Below are positions 49,230-57,108 of a stretch of DNA of 64,000 nucleotides, piece by piece. Each line of letters starts with the position of its first letter. Position 1 is the stretch's first letter. The notes under the pieces are model-generated. The model did no database searches and was not told where the DNA came from. It saw nothing but the letters and a program-made list of their open reading frames with translations. Both the position numbers and the translations under genes were made by a program. Source of the DNA: Paenibacillus nanensis (GTDB lineage Bacteria > Bacillota > Bacilli > Paenibacillales > Paenibacillaceae); assembly GCF_003583765.1 (NCBI RefSeq), contig NZ_QXQA01000002.1:434001-498000 (forward strand). Reading direction: 5' to 3'.

Positions 49230-51503
49230 TCACACATCCGTAACGACATCTTCTTGATTTCCCTTCATACCCAAAGCCAGCGTGGAGGGACGCATCTTCA
49301 GCTTGCGGAATTCGCCGGGCGTTACGCCGGTCGTCCGTTTGAATACCCGTCCGAACGTAATCGAATTCGCGTAACCGACCTGAAGCGCGATATGCTGGAC
49401 GGTTTCCTCCGTCTCAGCCAGCAGGCGTTCGGCCTCCCGCATCCGCAGCTGCACGAGGAAATCGACGAACTTCATGTCGTACTCCAGCTTGAACAGGTAG
49501 CTGGCGTACTTGCCCGAAATTTGAAACCGGTCGCTTAAATGCTTCAGGGACAAATCCGGGTCCGCGAAATTGTCCTGAATATACGCCCGGATTTCGGCAA
49601 TCATCGTTTTGTAGCTTTTGGCTTGGCTGATCGCCATGTACGTATCGAAAATATCGGACATATAATCGAACAGCCGCTCCTTCAGCTCCGTCAGCGAAGA
49701 CGCATCCTTCAGCTTCGCCAGCTGCGCGGACATCCGGTTGTCTTCGAGACATTCGTTCAGCTCATCCGACAAATGCTTCAGCTCGCGGCTGAGCATTTGC
49801 AGGAGGAGCTCCGTTAACGAATGGATATCCTCATCCCGAAGCTTATCTACGCCAAGCCTTTTGAATAACTGGTCGTAAGTATCCCGCCAGCTTTCGTTCG
49901 TCATACGGAACTCCTGAACGCAGTCGGTGCAGAGCTGCATGTACGGAAGCAATCCGCCCGGCTTGCTAACCGGAATATCACCGCTGAACGTTATGCCCCC
50001 CTGCCCGATGGCATACAGGTATTCCATGCCCGACAGGGCATCGCGATGGGATTGACCGATTCGGCTCCAGTCGTCCACGATCGAGCCGATGCCGATCGAT
50101 AACAAGAAGCGTAAATGCTCCCCTACCCACTTCCGCGCGACAAGTGCCGTATGGCGCAACCGGTCCGGCATCGGAGCGCCCGCATCCGGAACGCCGAACA
50201 CGAACGTTATTCGGTCCGGTCCCGTCCATTCGCCAAAGCCCTGCAAGCCTTCATTATGCGCCAGCTCCTGAAGCACGTTGCCAAGCGCAAATTTTAATAC
50301 ATTCTGTTCGTTAAGCGTATTCTCCGCTTGGAAATCGTCGTACCGGTTCAGCTTGACGACCATAACCGCATATCGGCCGGAGCTCGGGAGAAGATTCAGC
50401 GCGCGCATCCGCTTCGTCACGGACTCGCTGCGCAGTCCGCTTAGAAGCTCGTTGAACAGCTGTCTTCGCTGAAGCAGCGCGCTTTCGCGCTGCTCCTTCT
50501 CGTAGTCCCGCGACTGCACGATCAAGTTTTCAAGCGCGCGGTCAATCATCGTCAGATCGTCCATCCGGACCGCGCCTCCGTCGCTGCTCCGCAGCTGAAG
50601 GGCTTGAATCCGGTTCATCATAAGCCGAATCGGCTTGTAATTGCGGCGCGTCACCCATACGATGTAAACGATCGCGGCGGCGACAGTCAGTACAGCTATA
50701 ACAACCCATACGTACGAAACGACCGATACCCATCCCAGCAGCTGTCCGGCTTGAATGCCGCTTTCGAACGTCCAGCCGAGCACGGGCGAGGAGACCGTCG
50801 TCAGCACGTCGCCGCCGGCGTCGTCCGCTGCGCTCCCGCCGGGATAAATGCTCTGCTTCGCCGAATCGGTAATCCTCATAAAAGATACCTGGTGATTCGT
50901 CATACTGCCGATGAATTGCTCCACCTCATACAAGTTGACGTTAATAACCAGCATGCCATCCTTGCCGAAGGGCAGTGGAGTCTGCTTATGCATCGAGATA
51001 ACCCGAACGGGCTCCAGCCCTTCGAACTCGCGGAACTCCCGGCTCGCCGACCAGCCCTGATAACTACGGTTTTCCTTCGCTTCCTCAATGAATGCCCGGT
51101 CGCCGAATGCCGACAGCTCGGTCTGCCCGCTTGCCGTCAGCACGGTATCGTCGGACTGTCTGTACAAATAGACCGATTCGAGAAAATCGCTGTCCTCGAC
51201 GAGCGAACGTAAGCTTTGGACGACGCCGTATCTGTCGTTCGTAGCGGACGATCCGGAGAGGAACGCGTTATAGCTCGCATTCGCGGCGACTTCGTCGAGC
51301 ACGACAAATTCGATATCGCGCACCGCACGTTCGATGCTGTCTACCACGTAGCCGGTTGTGATGCGGTCCGCTTTGGCCGTCTCGGACCTTGACACTTCAT
51401 TCACCGCGATGAACGACAAAAAAATGATCATGGACACGGTGAGCACCAAAATTGGAAAATAGGAAACGAGCAGCCTTAAATACCAGTTGTTCAACTTAAA
51501 CAT
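49230..51503 (-). CDS. Membrane-bound AraC-type sensor-regulator (YesS-like)
   Basis: 757 residues from the ATG at 51503 (GGGAGG six bases upstream). Membrane helix 1 at ~10-33, an extracellular ligand-sensing domain (~35-265, Cache-like pattern 'FLESVYLYRQSDDTVLTASG', 'DGMLVINVNLYEVEQFIGS'), helix 2 at ~270-292, a HAMP-like stretch and cytoplasmic linker, then the AraC double helix-turn-helix (~655-750: 'LKHLSDRFQISGKYASYLFKLEYDMKFVDFLV', 'QHIALQVGYANSITFGRVFKRTTGVTPGEFRK'). Such one-component regulators sense sugar outside and bind DNA inside. It precedes the transporter/lyase operon and presumably controls it. Its own promoter is overlapped by a cre-like site. Confidence 0.9.
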   Translation of the reverse strand: MFKLNNWYLRLLVSYFPILVLTVSMIIFLSFIAVNEVSRSETAKADRITTGYVVDSIERAVRDIEFVVLDEVAANASYNAFLSGSSATNDRYGVVQSLRSLVEDSDFLESVYLYRQSDDTVLTASGQTELSAFGDRAFIEEAKENRSYQGWSASREFREFEGLEPVRVISMHKQTPLPFGKDGMLVINVNLYEVEQFIGSMTNHQVSFMRITDSAKQSIYPGGSAADDAGGDVLTTVSSPVLGWTFESGIQAGQLLGWVSVVSYVWVVIAVLTVAAAIVYIVWVTRRNYKPIRLMMNRIQALQLRSSDGGAVRMDDLTMIDRALENLIVQSRDYEKEQRESALLQRRQLFNELLSGLRSESVTKRMRALNLLPSSGRYAVMVVKLNRYDDFQAENTLNEQNVLKFALGNVLQELAHNEGLQGFGEWTGPDRITFVFGVPDAGAPMPDRLRHTALVARKWVGEHLRFLLSIGIGSIVDDWSRIGQSHRDALSGMEYLYAIGQGGITFSGDIPVSKPGGLLPYMQLCTDCVQEFRMTNESWRDTYDQLFKRLGVDKLRDEDIHSLTELLLQMLSRELKHLSDELNECLEDNRMSAQLAKLKDASSLTELKERLFDYMSDIFDTYMAISQAKSYKTMIAEIRAYIQDNFADPDLSLKHLSDRFQISGKYASYLFKLEYDMKFVDFLVQLRMREAERLLAETEETVQHIALQVGYANSITFGRVFKRTTGVTPGEFRKLKMRPSTLALGMKGNQEDVVTDV

Positions 51504-51533
51504 AATCAACCTCCCGCCGTGACCGAAATCAGC

Positions 51534-51582
51534 ATGTAAGCGTTAACATAAGTATTTAGCATTGTTGAGTTAAGCGGTTAAC
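51534..51582 (-). promoter_or_regulatory. Promoter of the AraC-type sensor gene with cre-like and palindromic operators
   Basis: On the minus strand TTAACT (51568-51573) and TATGTT (51545-51550) are 17 bp apart. ATGTAAGCGTTAACA (51534-51548) fits the CcpA cre consensus WTGNAANCGNWNNCW at every position and overlaps the -10. A second element, GTTAAGCGGTTAAC (51569-51582), overlaps the -35. This arrangement implies carbon catabolite repression. Confidence 0.65.
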
Positions 51583-51770
51583 CTTCGTTATATGTATTGT
51601 AGCACGGCTCCACTTTAATCGGTACATGTTTCAGGGACTAATTCCATTCGCCGGTATTACATTCTGGTAGCGGGTAAAGAACGCCTATGAATTGCGCCAG
51701 CTCAGCTTCCATTATCATCGCGAATCCATTTGCTTTAGCCTCACACGTTTTGGCAAAGTGAGCGGAGCAA

Positions 51771-51804
51771 AAGAAGGCTGGCCAGATGTAATCTGGCCAG
51801 CCTT
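51771..51804 (-). terminator. Terminator of the MalFG-type ABC operon
   Basis: AAGGCTGGCCAGAT and ATCTGGCCAGCCTT form a perfect 14-bp stem with a GTA loop, followed by CTTTT on the minus strand. Apart from this, and the promoter at the left end, nothing was seen in the 315-base gap 51504-51818. Confidence 0.85.
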
Positions 51805-51818
51805 CGGTTCTACAGTTA

Positions 51819-52655
51819 TTATCCTTTTACCGAGCCCATCGTCAGTCCGCCGACAAAATATTTCTGAAGGGCGAAGAACATGACCAGGAGCGGCAGCGCG
51901 CATAAAATACAAGCGGCGAACAGCACATTCCATTGCGCCGGGTTCTGCTGGTCACCAAGGAAGCCTAACATAGCGACAGGAAGCGGCGCGTCGAGCGCTT
52001 TCGTAATGAATACCATGTTGAAGAAGTAGTCGTTCCAGATCCAGACGCCCTGCGTGATGATGACGGAGACGGTTACCGGCAGCAATAACGGGAACACGAT
52101 TTGCCAGAACCGCTTGAACAAGCCCGCTCCGTCGATATAAGCGGCCTCCTCGACTTCCTCCGGCACCCCGCTGCGAATAAAACCGGTGTATAGGAAAGTG
52201 GAGAACGGCAAGCTGCAGGTAATGAACATGAGAATCGGCGTGTATTGGCCGAGCGGAATGCCGAGTCCTTTAATCATCTGGATGACCGGTATGAGCACCA
52301 TTTGTCCGGGGACAACAAGTCCCGCCAAAAAAAACAGATAAAGAAATTTGCTTGTTCTGCTCTTGATTCTAGCCATTGGATAGGCAGCCATCGCCGCGAA
52401 CAGGACGACGAATGCGACCGATACGACCGTAAGTACGACGCTGTTCCACAGCGCAACCGGAAAGTGCATCCGCGTATAAGCCGATTCGAAGCTCTCAAGC
52501 GTAAATTCGTTGAACCAGTTCAGCGGATTCGTCATATTGCGCGGCGACCGAAGCGAGCTGGACAGTACGATAAGAAGCGGAACGAGATTGATGAACACAA
52601 GCGCCAGCAGGATCGCATGCGTCGATAGCCGTTTTACGCGGGATTCGTTCGTCAT
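51819..52655 (-). CDS. Carbohydrate ABC transporter permease, MalG/UgpE type
   Basis: 278 residues, six membrane segments, EAA loop 'EEAAYIDGAGLFKRFWQIVFPLLLPV' and C-terminus 'YFVGGLTMGSVKG'. It belongs to the CUT1 MalG-like branch, distinct from the LplC permeases elsewhere in the window. Its ATG overlaps the stop of the partner permease gene by four bases (ATGA). GGAGG is seven bases upstream. It works with the partner permease and the lipoprotein encoded two genes upstream to import mono- or oligosaccharides. Confidence 0.93.
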   Translation of the reverse strand: MTNESRVKRLSTHAILLALVFINLVPLLIVLSSSLRSPRNMTNPLNWFNEFTLESFESAYTRMHFPVALWNSVVLTVVSVAFVVLFAAMAAYPMARIKSRTSKFLYLFFLAGLVVPGQMVLIPVIQMIKGLGIPLGQYTPILMFITCSLPFSTFLYTGFIRSGVPEEVEEAAYIDGAGLFKRFWQIVFPLLLPVTVSVIITQGVWIWNDYFFNMVFITKALDAPLPVAMLGFLGDQQNPAQWNVLFAACILCALPLLVMFFALQKYFVGGLTMGSVKG

Positions 52656-53533
52656 GCCGATACCTCCTTCTTGTTAAGCGTAAGCACGCAAACGACCGTA
52701 ATGGCGATAATGATCGCGAACGAGATCAGACCGAGTGCCGACGCTTTACCGAAGAGCTGGTCGGTAAAAGCCATTTTGTACATCGCATAAATCAACGTGT
52801 TGGTCGAAATGCCCGGTCCGCCGTTCGTCATGACGAATGGGAAGTCGAACGCCTTCAGGCCGTTAATGACGCTCAGCGTAATATTGATCGTCACTGAGGT
52901 AGCCAGCATCGGAAGCGTAATGAACCGGAACAGCTTCCAGCGGCCGGCGCCGTCGATTTTGCCCGCTTCCAGCAGCTCGTTCGGGACTGTCTGCAAGCCT
53001 GCAAGGAAGATGATGACGCTTGTTCCGATGTTCTTCCAGATATCGACCGCGATAATCGAATAAAGAGCTTTCGAGTAGCTGCCGAGGAAGTTCGTGTCCA
53101 AGCCTCCCAGCCCGACCTTGGCGAAGAACGAAGCAATCAGCCCGTCTCCGGGCATATACACGTAGCTCCAGATGAATCCGACGACAATGGCGCTGAACAA
53201 AGTGGGAATATAAAAAGCCGAACGGTAAAACCCTTTGGCACGAATATTCGCATTTAAAAGGATGGCCAGCGCTAACGCAATCGCATTGCCCAGCACGACC
53301 GTAATGGCGGTATACGCCAGCGTATTTTTGATGGAAGCTCCCAAGATCTCTTCCCCGAATAACTGTTTGAAGTTGTCGAAGCCGACGTAGTCGAAGCTCT
53401 GCACATAGCCGTTGTAATCCGTCAAGCTGTATTGGAATAGCTTAAGAATCGGAAATATCCAGAAGATGCAATAAAATAGGAGAGCCGGCAGCACAAAAAG
53501 ATACATCGCTTTTTTCATGACCGCACTGTTCAT
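52652..53533 (-). CDS. Carbohydrate ABC transporter permease, MalF/UgpA type
   Basis: 293 residues, six membrane segments. 'LFVLPALLFYCIFWIFPILKLFQYSLTDYNG' at the N-terminus and EAA loop 'LEAGKIDGAGRWKLFRFITLPML' are typical of UgpA/MalF-like permeases. AGGAAGGGA is ten bases before the ATG. It stands 74 bases after the solute-binding protein gene and overlaps the second permease gene, forming a standard receptor-permease-permease operon without ATPase. Confidence 0.93.
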   Translation of the reverse strand: MNSAVMKKAMYLFVLPALLFYCIFWIFPILKLFQYSLTDYNGYVQSFDYVGFDNFKQLFGEEILGASIKNTLAYTAITVVLGNAIALALAILLNANIRAKGFYRSAFYIPTLFSAIVVGFIWSYVYMPGDGLIASFFAKVGLGGLDTNFLGSYSKALYSIIAVDIWKNIGTSVIIFLAGLQTVPNELLEAGKIDGAGRWKLFRFITLPMLATSVTINITLSVINGLKAFDFPFVMTNGGPGISTNTLIYAMYKMAFTDQLFGKASALGLISFAIIIAITVVCVLTLNKKEVSA

Positions 53534-53607
53534 GTTGATTCGATCCCTTCCTCATTCCTTATCATTCCGGGGAGGCCTCGCAGGCCGTCCCCGGAGAAAG
53601 GAATCCT

Positions 53608-54963
53608 CTATTCTTTGTACAGCTCCGTATACTTATCCTGCATCGCCTTCGCCACATCCTCCGCCGTCGTGCTCTTGCCTCCGATAATTTCGGAGAACTT
53701 GGACTGCATGACGTCGCTCACGCCTGCGGGCCACATTTGGTTAGAGAAGTAGAATGCGTTGCCCGTCTCCTGAATGTTCGTCAAAACGTCCTGGAAAATC
53801 GCGTTTTTGAGCTCGACGCCGCTGAACACGCTGATGGACGGATTCGACTCGACCCAAGCCTGGAACAACGGGGATTCGCCGTCATACAGGTATTCGAAAA
53901 TTTGTTTGCCGACCTCGAGATTTTTGGAGTTAGCGTTCAGCGCGTAGCCTGCTGCCGTCGCCGCGGATGTGTAGACCGGCTGACCGGCATCGTTGCCCGG
54001 CAGCGAGAAGAAACCGCGCTCGAATTCGGACGCGCCTGCCGCCGTCACGCCCGGAAGATCCCAGGTGCCCGTGAAGATCATGGCAGCCTTGCCGTCAACG
54101 AACTGCTGCATCGCCTGCGCGCTCGCCATGCCCAAAGATCCGCTTGCTACATAGCCTTTGTCGTACAGCTCTTTGTATTGATTAATGGTCTTTACCCATT
54201 TCTCATCCGTAAGCGCAGTTTCGCCGGTTTGCAGCTTCTTGTCGAAGTCCGGATCGGAAGGATATACGCTGTTCGCCGAAAGCTGGTACATGCCGAACTG
54301 GATGACCCACGGATCTTTATCGCCCATCACGATCGGCGTAATGCCCGCAGCCTTCAGCTTCTCCGCGGCCGCGAGGAAGCTCGGCCAATCCTTCGGCACT
54401 TCCGTGATGCCCGCCTGCTCGAATAGTGACTTGTTATAGTAGGCCCCGAGAATATCCATTCCTTTGGCTACCGCGTACGGCTTGCCTTCATAGCTCATGT
54501 CGTTTTTGGCCGATTCGCTGACGCGGTCCCAGAAGCTCATCCCGGACAGGTCCGCGGCGTAGCCGGCTTTCGCTACTTCGATTGCGCCCATGTTCGCCAT
54601 GTTCGGGAAGACAAGGAAAATGTCCGGTCCTTCGCCTGCCGCGAGCTTTGTCTTCACGGACGTGTAATACTGCTCATCCGGCAGCTTCTGCACCTCAAGC
54701 GTGACGTTCGGGAATTTCTCTTTTACTAGTCTTGGCAAAGTCTCGAGCTCGAAATCTTCGCCTACCGCCGCCTTCGCGCCCGAAACGAGCATCGTCAGCG
54801 TAACCGGATCGGCGCTTGCCGTAGCGGCCGGCTCGTTCGACGCGCCAGGATTGTTCGATGCGCCTTGCGAGTTCGAATTGGTTGTGTTCGAGGAGCAGGC
54901 TCCCAGAACGAGAAGCGTCGAAGCGAGAACTGCGGCGAACGTCTTGCGTTTCAGAAACTTCAT
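53608..54963 (-). CDS. Extracellular solute-binding lipoprotein of CUT1 sugar transporter
   Basis: 451 residues with lipoprotein signal (lipobox LVLGAC, Cys23) and a Ser/Asn/Ala-rich linker; family-1 sugar receptor fold: 'PRLVKEKFPNVTLEVQKLPDEQYYTSVKTKLAAGEGPDIFLVFP', 'FLAAAEKLKAAGITPIVMGDKDPW', 'MQQFVDGKAAMIFTGTWDLPGVTAAG'. First gene of the receptor-permease-permease operon. Its promoter region carries the element shared with the histidine kinase operon (55043-55077), so the two-component system encoded just to the right most likely induces it. Ligand unknown. Confidence 0.93.
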   Translation of the reverse strand: MKFLKRKTFAAVLASTLLVLGACSSNTTNSNSQGASNNPGASNEPAATASADPVTLTMLVSGAKAAVGEDFELETLPRLVKEKFPNVTLEVQKLPDEQYYTSVKTKLAAGEGPDIFLVFPNMANMGAIEVAKAGYAADLSGMSFWDRVSESAKNDMSYEGKPYAVAKGMDILGAYYNKSLFEQAGITEVPKDWPSFLAAAEKLKAAGITPIVMGDKDPWVIQFGMYQLSANSVYPSDPDFDKKLQTGETALTDEKWVKTINQYKELYDKGYVASGSLGMASAQAMQQFVDGKAAMIFTGTWDLPGVTAAGASEFERGFFSLPGNDAGQPVYTSAATAAGYALNANSKNLEVGKQIFEYLYDGESPLFQAWVESNPSISVFSGVELKNAIFQDVLTNIQETGNAFYFSNQMWPAGVSDVMQSKFSEIIGGKSTTAEDVAKAMQDKYTELYKE

Positions 54964-55011
54964 TGAATATACCCCCTGTGAATAAGTCGTGTACTTGCTG
55001 CTACATTTCCT

Positions 55012-55077
55012 ATTCTAAAGCGGTTTCCGCGATCCCATAAGCGCGTCATTTTTTGTCTGGATACCGCATTTTTCGGG
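55012..55077 (-). promoter_or_regulatory. Promoter of the CUT1 operon with response-regulator-type direct repeat
   Basis: On the minus strand the element CGAAAAATGCGGTATCC (upstream half) is followed 20 bp further by AAAAATGACGC (downstream half), i.e. two AAAAATG direct repeats. TAGAAT (55012-55017) is the likely -10, 53 bp after the first AATGCGG. A nearly identical element with 52-bp spacing precedes the histidine kinase gene. Confidence 0.7.
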
Positions 55078-55098
55078 ATAGCGGGGGTACACTCTTAC

Positions 55099-55148
55099 AA
55101 AAAAACAGCGGCGGTTTAGGACGACCTGAACGTCCTAAACTGCCGCTT
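55099..55148 (-). terminator. Strong leftward terminator upstream of the CUT1 operon
   Basis: A ~17-bp stem (AGCGGC-GGTTTAGGACG with CGTCCTAAAC-TGCCGCT, one mismatch) has a 7-base loop and a run of T on the minus strand. No leftward gene ends next to it. It probably terminates leftward transcripts from the kinase/regulator/lipoprotein operon that have read across the plus-strand gene at 55251-55775. Confidence 0.75.
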
Positions 55149-55250
55149 CTTCACCCGAGCTTCCCGATTCTCGTTTTTTCCGCTTCATTCGACGCATAAT
55201 TTTCCAGCTCGTAGCGGATGCTGAGATCATAGCTGAGTAGGAGGGATACC

Positions 55251-55775
55251 ATGTATGCCAATGCGTTAATGTGGGGGATGCTCATTATTCCTTGGATTTC
55301 GTTGGTTTTGTTGAAACCGGCTTCCATCCGGAGATTTTTGCCGGTATCCATTCTGGGGGCGCTGCTCGTAACCATCGTGTTTGAAATCGCGCACGCGTTT
55401 CATTGGTGGATCATTTTCGATAAAGCGATCATCGTTCCTTGGGGGTATATCACCAACACCGCTTATGTTTATGGCTTCTTTATGGTCGGCACCCTTTGGA
55501 TATTTAAGCTCGCGTTCCATAAGTTCTGGCTCTTTATTCTCGCCAATATAGCGGTCGACGGGGCTTTTCAATTCATCATGGACCCTTTGTTTGAGCGCGC
55601 CGGATTTTACAGGCTCGAGAATATCGCCCATTGGCAGCTATTCCTCATCATGCTCGGCATTGCGTTACTGTTGTACGGGTATCAAGTATGGCAAGAAAGC
55701 TCGGTGAGCCGTGAAACCAAAGAAGAGGACGATCCGTACGAGCTGAAAATATTCCGCCGCGAAAAAGCTAGGTGA
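55251..55775 (+). CDS. CBO0543-family integral membrane protein (tentative)
   Basis: 174 residues with about five hydrophobic segments and a charged cytoplasmic tail ('SSVSRETKEEDDPYELKIFRREKAR'). The pattern 'FHWWIIFDKAIIVPWGYITNTAYVYGFFMVGTLWIFKLAFHKFWLF' agrees with the small membrane proteins of Bacillales and Clostridia annotated CBO0543-like; function unknown. AGGAGGGA precedes the ATG by four bases. It is the only plus-strand gene between 27054 and 64000 and lies antisense between two leftward operons, 19 bases from the convergent lipoprotein gene stop. Confidence 0.75.
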   Translation: MYANALMWGMLIIPWISLVLLKPASIRRFLPVSILGALLVTIVFEIAHAFHWWIIFDKAIIVPWGYITNTAYVYGFFMVGTLWIFKLAFHKFWLFILANIAVDGAFQFIMDPLFERAGFYRLENIAHWQLFLIMLGIALLLYGYQVWQESSVSRETKEEDDPYELKIFRREKAR

Positions 55776-55794
55776 CCGATAAACCGAGTTTTAT

Positions 55795-57108
55795 TTATCG
55801 TTCACGGTCGAGCTGCGTTTGCAGCGCAGTCAAATATTGCAGCGGCTCGTACGACTCGTCCGTGACCAGCAGCTGGGCCTGATCCCAGGCAAGGAGCTGA
55901 GCGTTCGTATCGAACCGCGCCTCGAACCAAAGCGCCGCCCTGCTCACTTCGTTGATTTTCTCCTGCACCAGCTTGGTCAGGGGAGGCAAATCGGCAGGCA
56001 TATGGTCGACCTGAAAACCCGTGATCATTCCAAGCTCGCTCATTGCGCGTTCACCGTACCGCTCAAATACGAACTTCATCCACTTGCCGACCTCCGGCGT
56101 ATAAGCGGCCTTCGAGAATGAGGTTGTCAGACCCGCGTTGACCGGGTATTCGTCCAGCGTTCCGCTCCCGCCTTCTACAAGCGGAATGCTGAAAAACCCG
56201 ATGCTGTCCTCGCCGATCCGGTTCTGGGTCTCGTCGTTGAACGCTCGGAGCTGCCAGCTCCCCATATAGAACATCGCGGCTCTTCCCTGTAGGAACGCGT
56301 CGACGGAAGACGCCATGTCCACCGTATTGACTCGGGGACCGAAGTAGCCGCTGAGCCCCATCCGCTGCACCGTTTCCGCCGCCTCGACGAAGCCCCGGCT
56401 CGTCAAGGACACCTCCCCCTTGTCTACCCGTTCCATGACGTCCGCGCCGTATACCCTGATAGCGTATGCGTTTATTAAACGCGTGATCGGCCATTTGTCC
56501 TTGCCGGCTACCGCAAACGGCTGAACGCCGTTCGCATGCAGCTTCTCCGCCGCCGCCAGCATGTCGGTCCACGTCTTCGGAACTTCGATGCCATATTCGC
56601 CGAAAATACGTTTGTTATACCAGAAGCCTTCGATATTCAGCTCGAGCGGAAGCGCGTACAGCCCTTCTCCGTTCGCGTATGCCTTGAGCAACTCCACTGC
56701 GGCCGGACTCAGCTTGCCCAGAATGCCAAGCTCCTCGAACGTGTCCTCGAGGTCCAAGAGCGCGTCGCTTCGAATCATATCGATCAGCGGCTTCCCCGAC
56801 TGATAGCTGAACAACACCGGCAGATCGTTGCTCGCCGCCAGCAGCTGCACGCGCTGGGACAGGTCGCTCTCCGCCACATTCTCGAATTCGTAGGTGAACC
56901 CCGCCGTTTCCGCCTCATACTCCCTCGACAATTGGCTTATAATTCTCGCGCTTCCCTCTTGCTCCTTGTTCGAAGATAAATAGAGAACCTTCGTCTCGTT
57001 CATCTCATGCGGCCGCTCCAGCCCGTCAGCTTGGCTGCAGGAGGCAAGCAGGAGGAGAACGGCGACCATTAGCGGAAGCTTGCATGCCGCCGATGCCCAT
57101 CCTCTCAT
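55795..57108 (-). CDS. Solute-binding lipoprotein encoded with the two-component system
   Basis: 437 residues; lipobox LLASC (Cys24). Family-1 sugar-receptor fold, with 'LLAASNDLPVLFSYQSGKPLIDMI' and 'GLYALPLELNIEGFWYNKRIFGEYGIEVPKTWTDML'. More than half of the residues in these central blocks are identical by eye to the lipoprotein at 60574-61872, so the two are recent paralogs. Its ATG overlaps the stop of the response regulator gene (ATGA), so it is made together with the signalling pair. No permease genes accompany it. Either it is an accessory receptor for the CUT1 transporter or it presents ligand to the kinase (inference). Confidence 0.9.
   Translation of the reverse strand: MRGWASAACKLPLMVAVLLLLASCSQADGLERPHEMNETKVLYLSSNKEQEGSARIISQLSREYEAETAGFTYEFENVAESDLSQRVQLLAASNDLPVLFSYQSGKPLIDMIRSDALLDLEDTFEELGILGKLSPAAVELLKAYANGEGLYALPLELNIEGFWYNKRIFGEYGIEVPKTWTDMLAAAEKLHANGVQPFAVAGKDKWPITRLINAYAIRVYGADVMERVDKGEVSLTSRGFVEAAETVQRMGLSGYFGPRVNTVDMASSVDAFLQGRAAMFYMGSWQLRAFNDETQNRIGEDSIGFFSIPLVEGGSGTLDEYPVNAGLTTSFSKAAYTPEVGKWMKFVFERYGERAMSELGMITGFQVDHMPADLPPLTKLVQEKINEVSRAALWFEARFDTNAQLLAWDQAQLLVTDESYEPLQYLTALQTQLDRER

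Noticed and set aside
55151-55252. 33-codon minus-strand ORF ending just before the strong terminator at 55099-55148
   Set aside because: Its ATG is merely the reverse strand of the start region of the plus-strand gene, and no ribosome site precedes it; the terminator is better explained by readthrough from the kinase operon.
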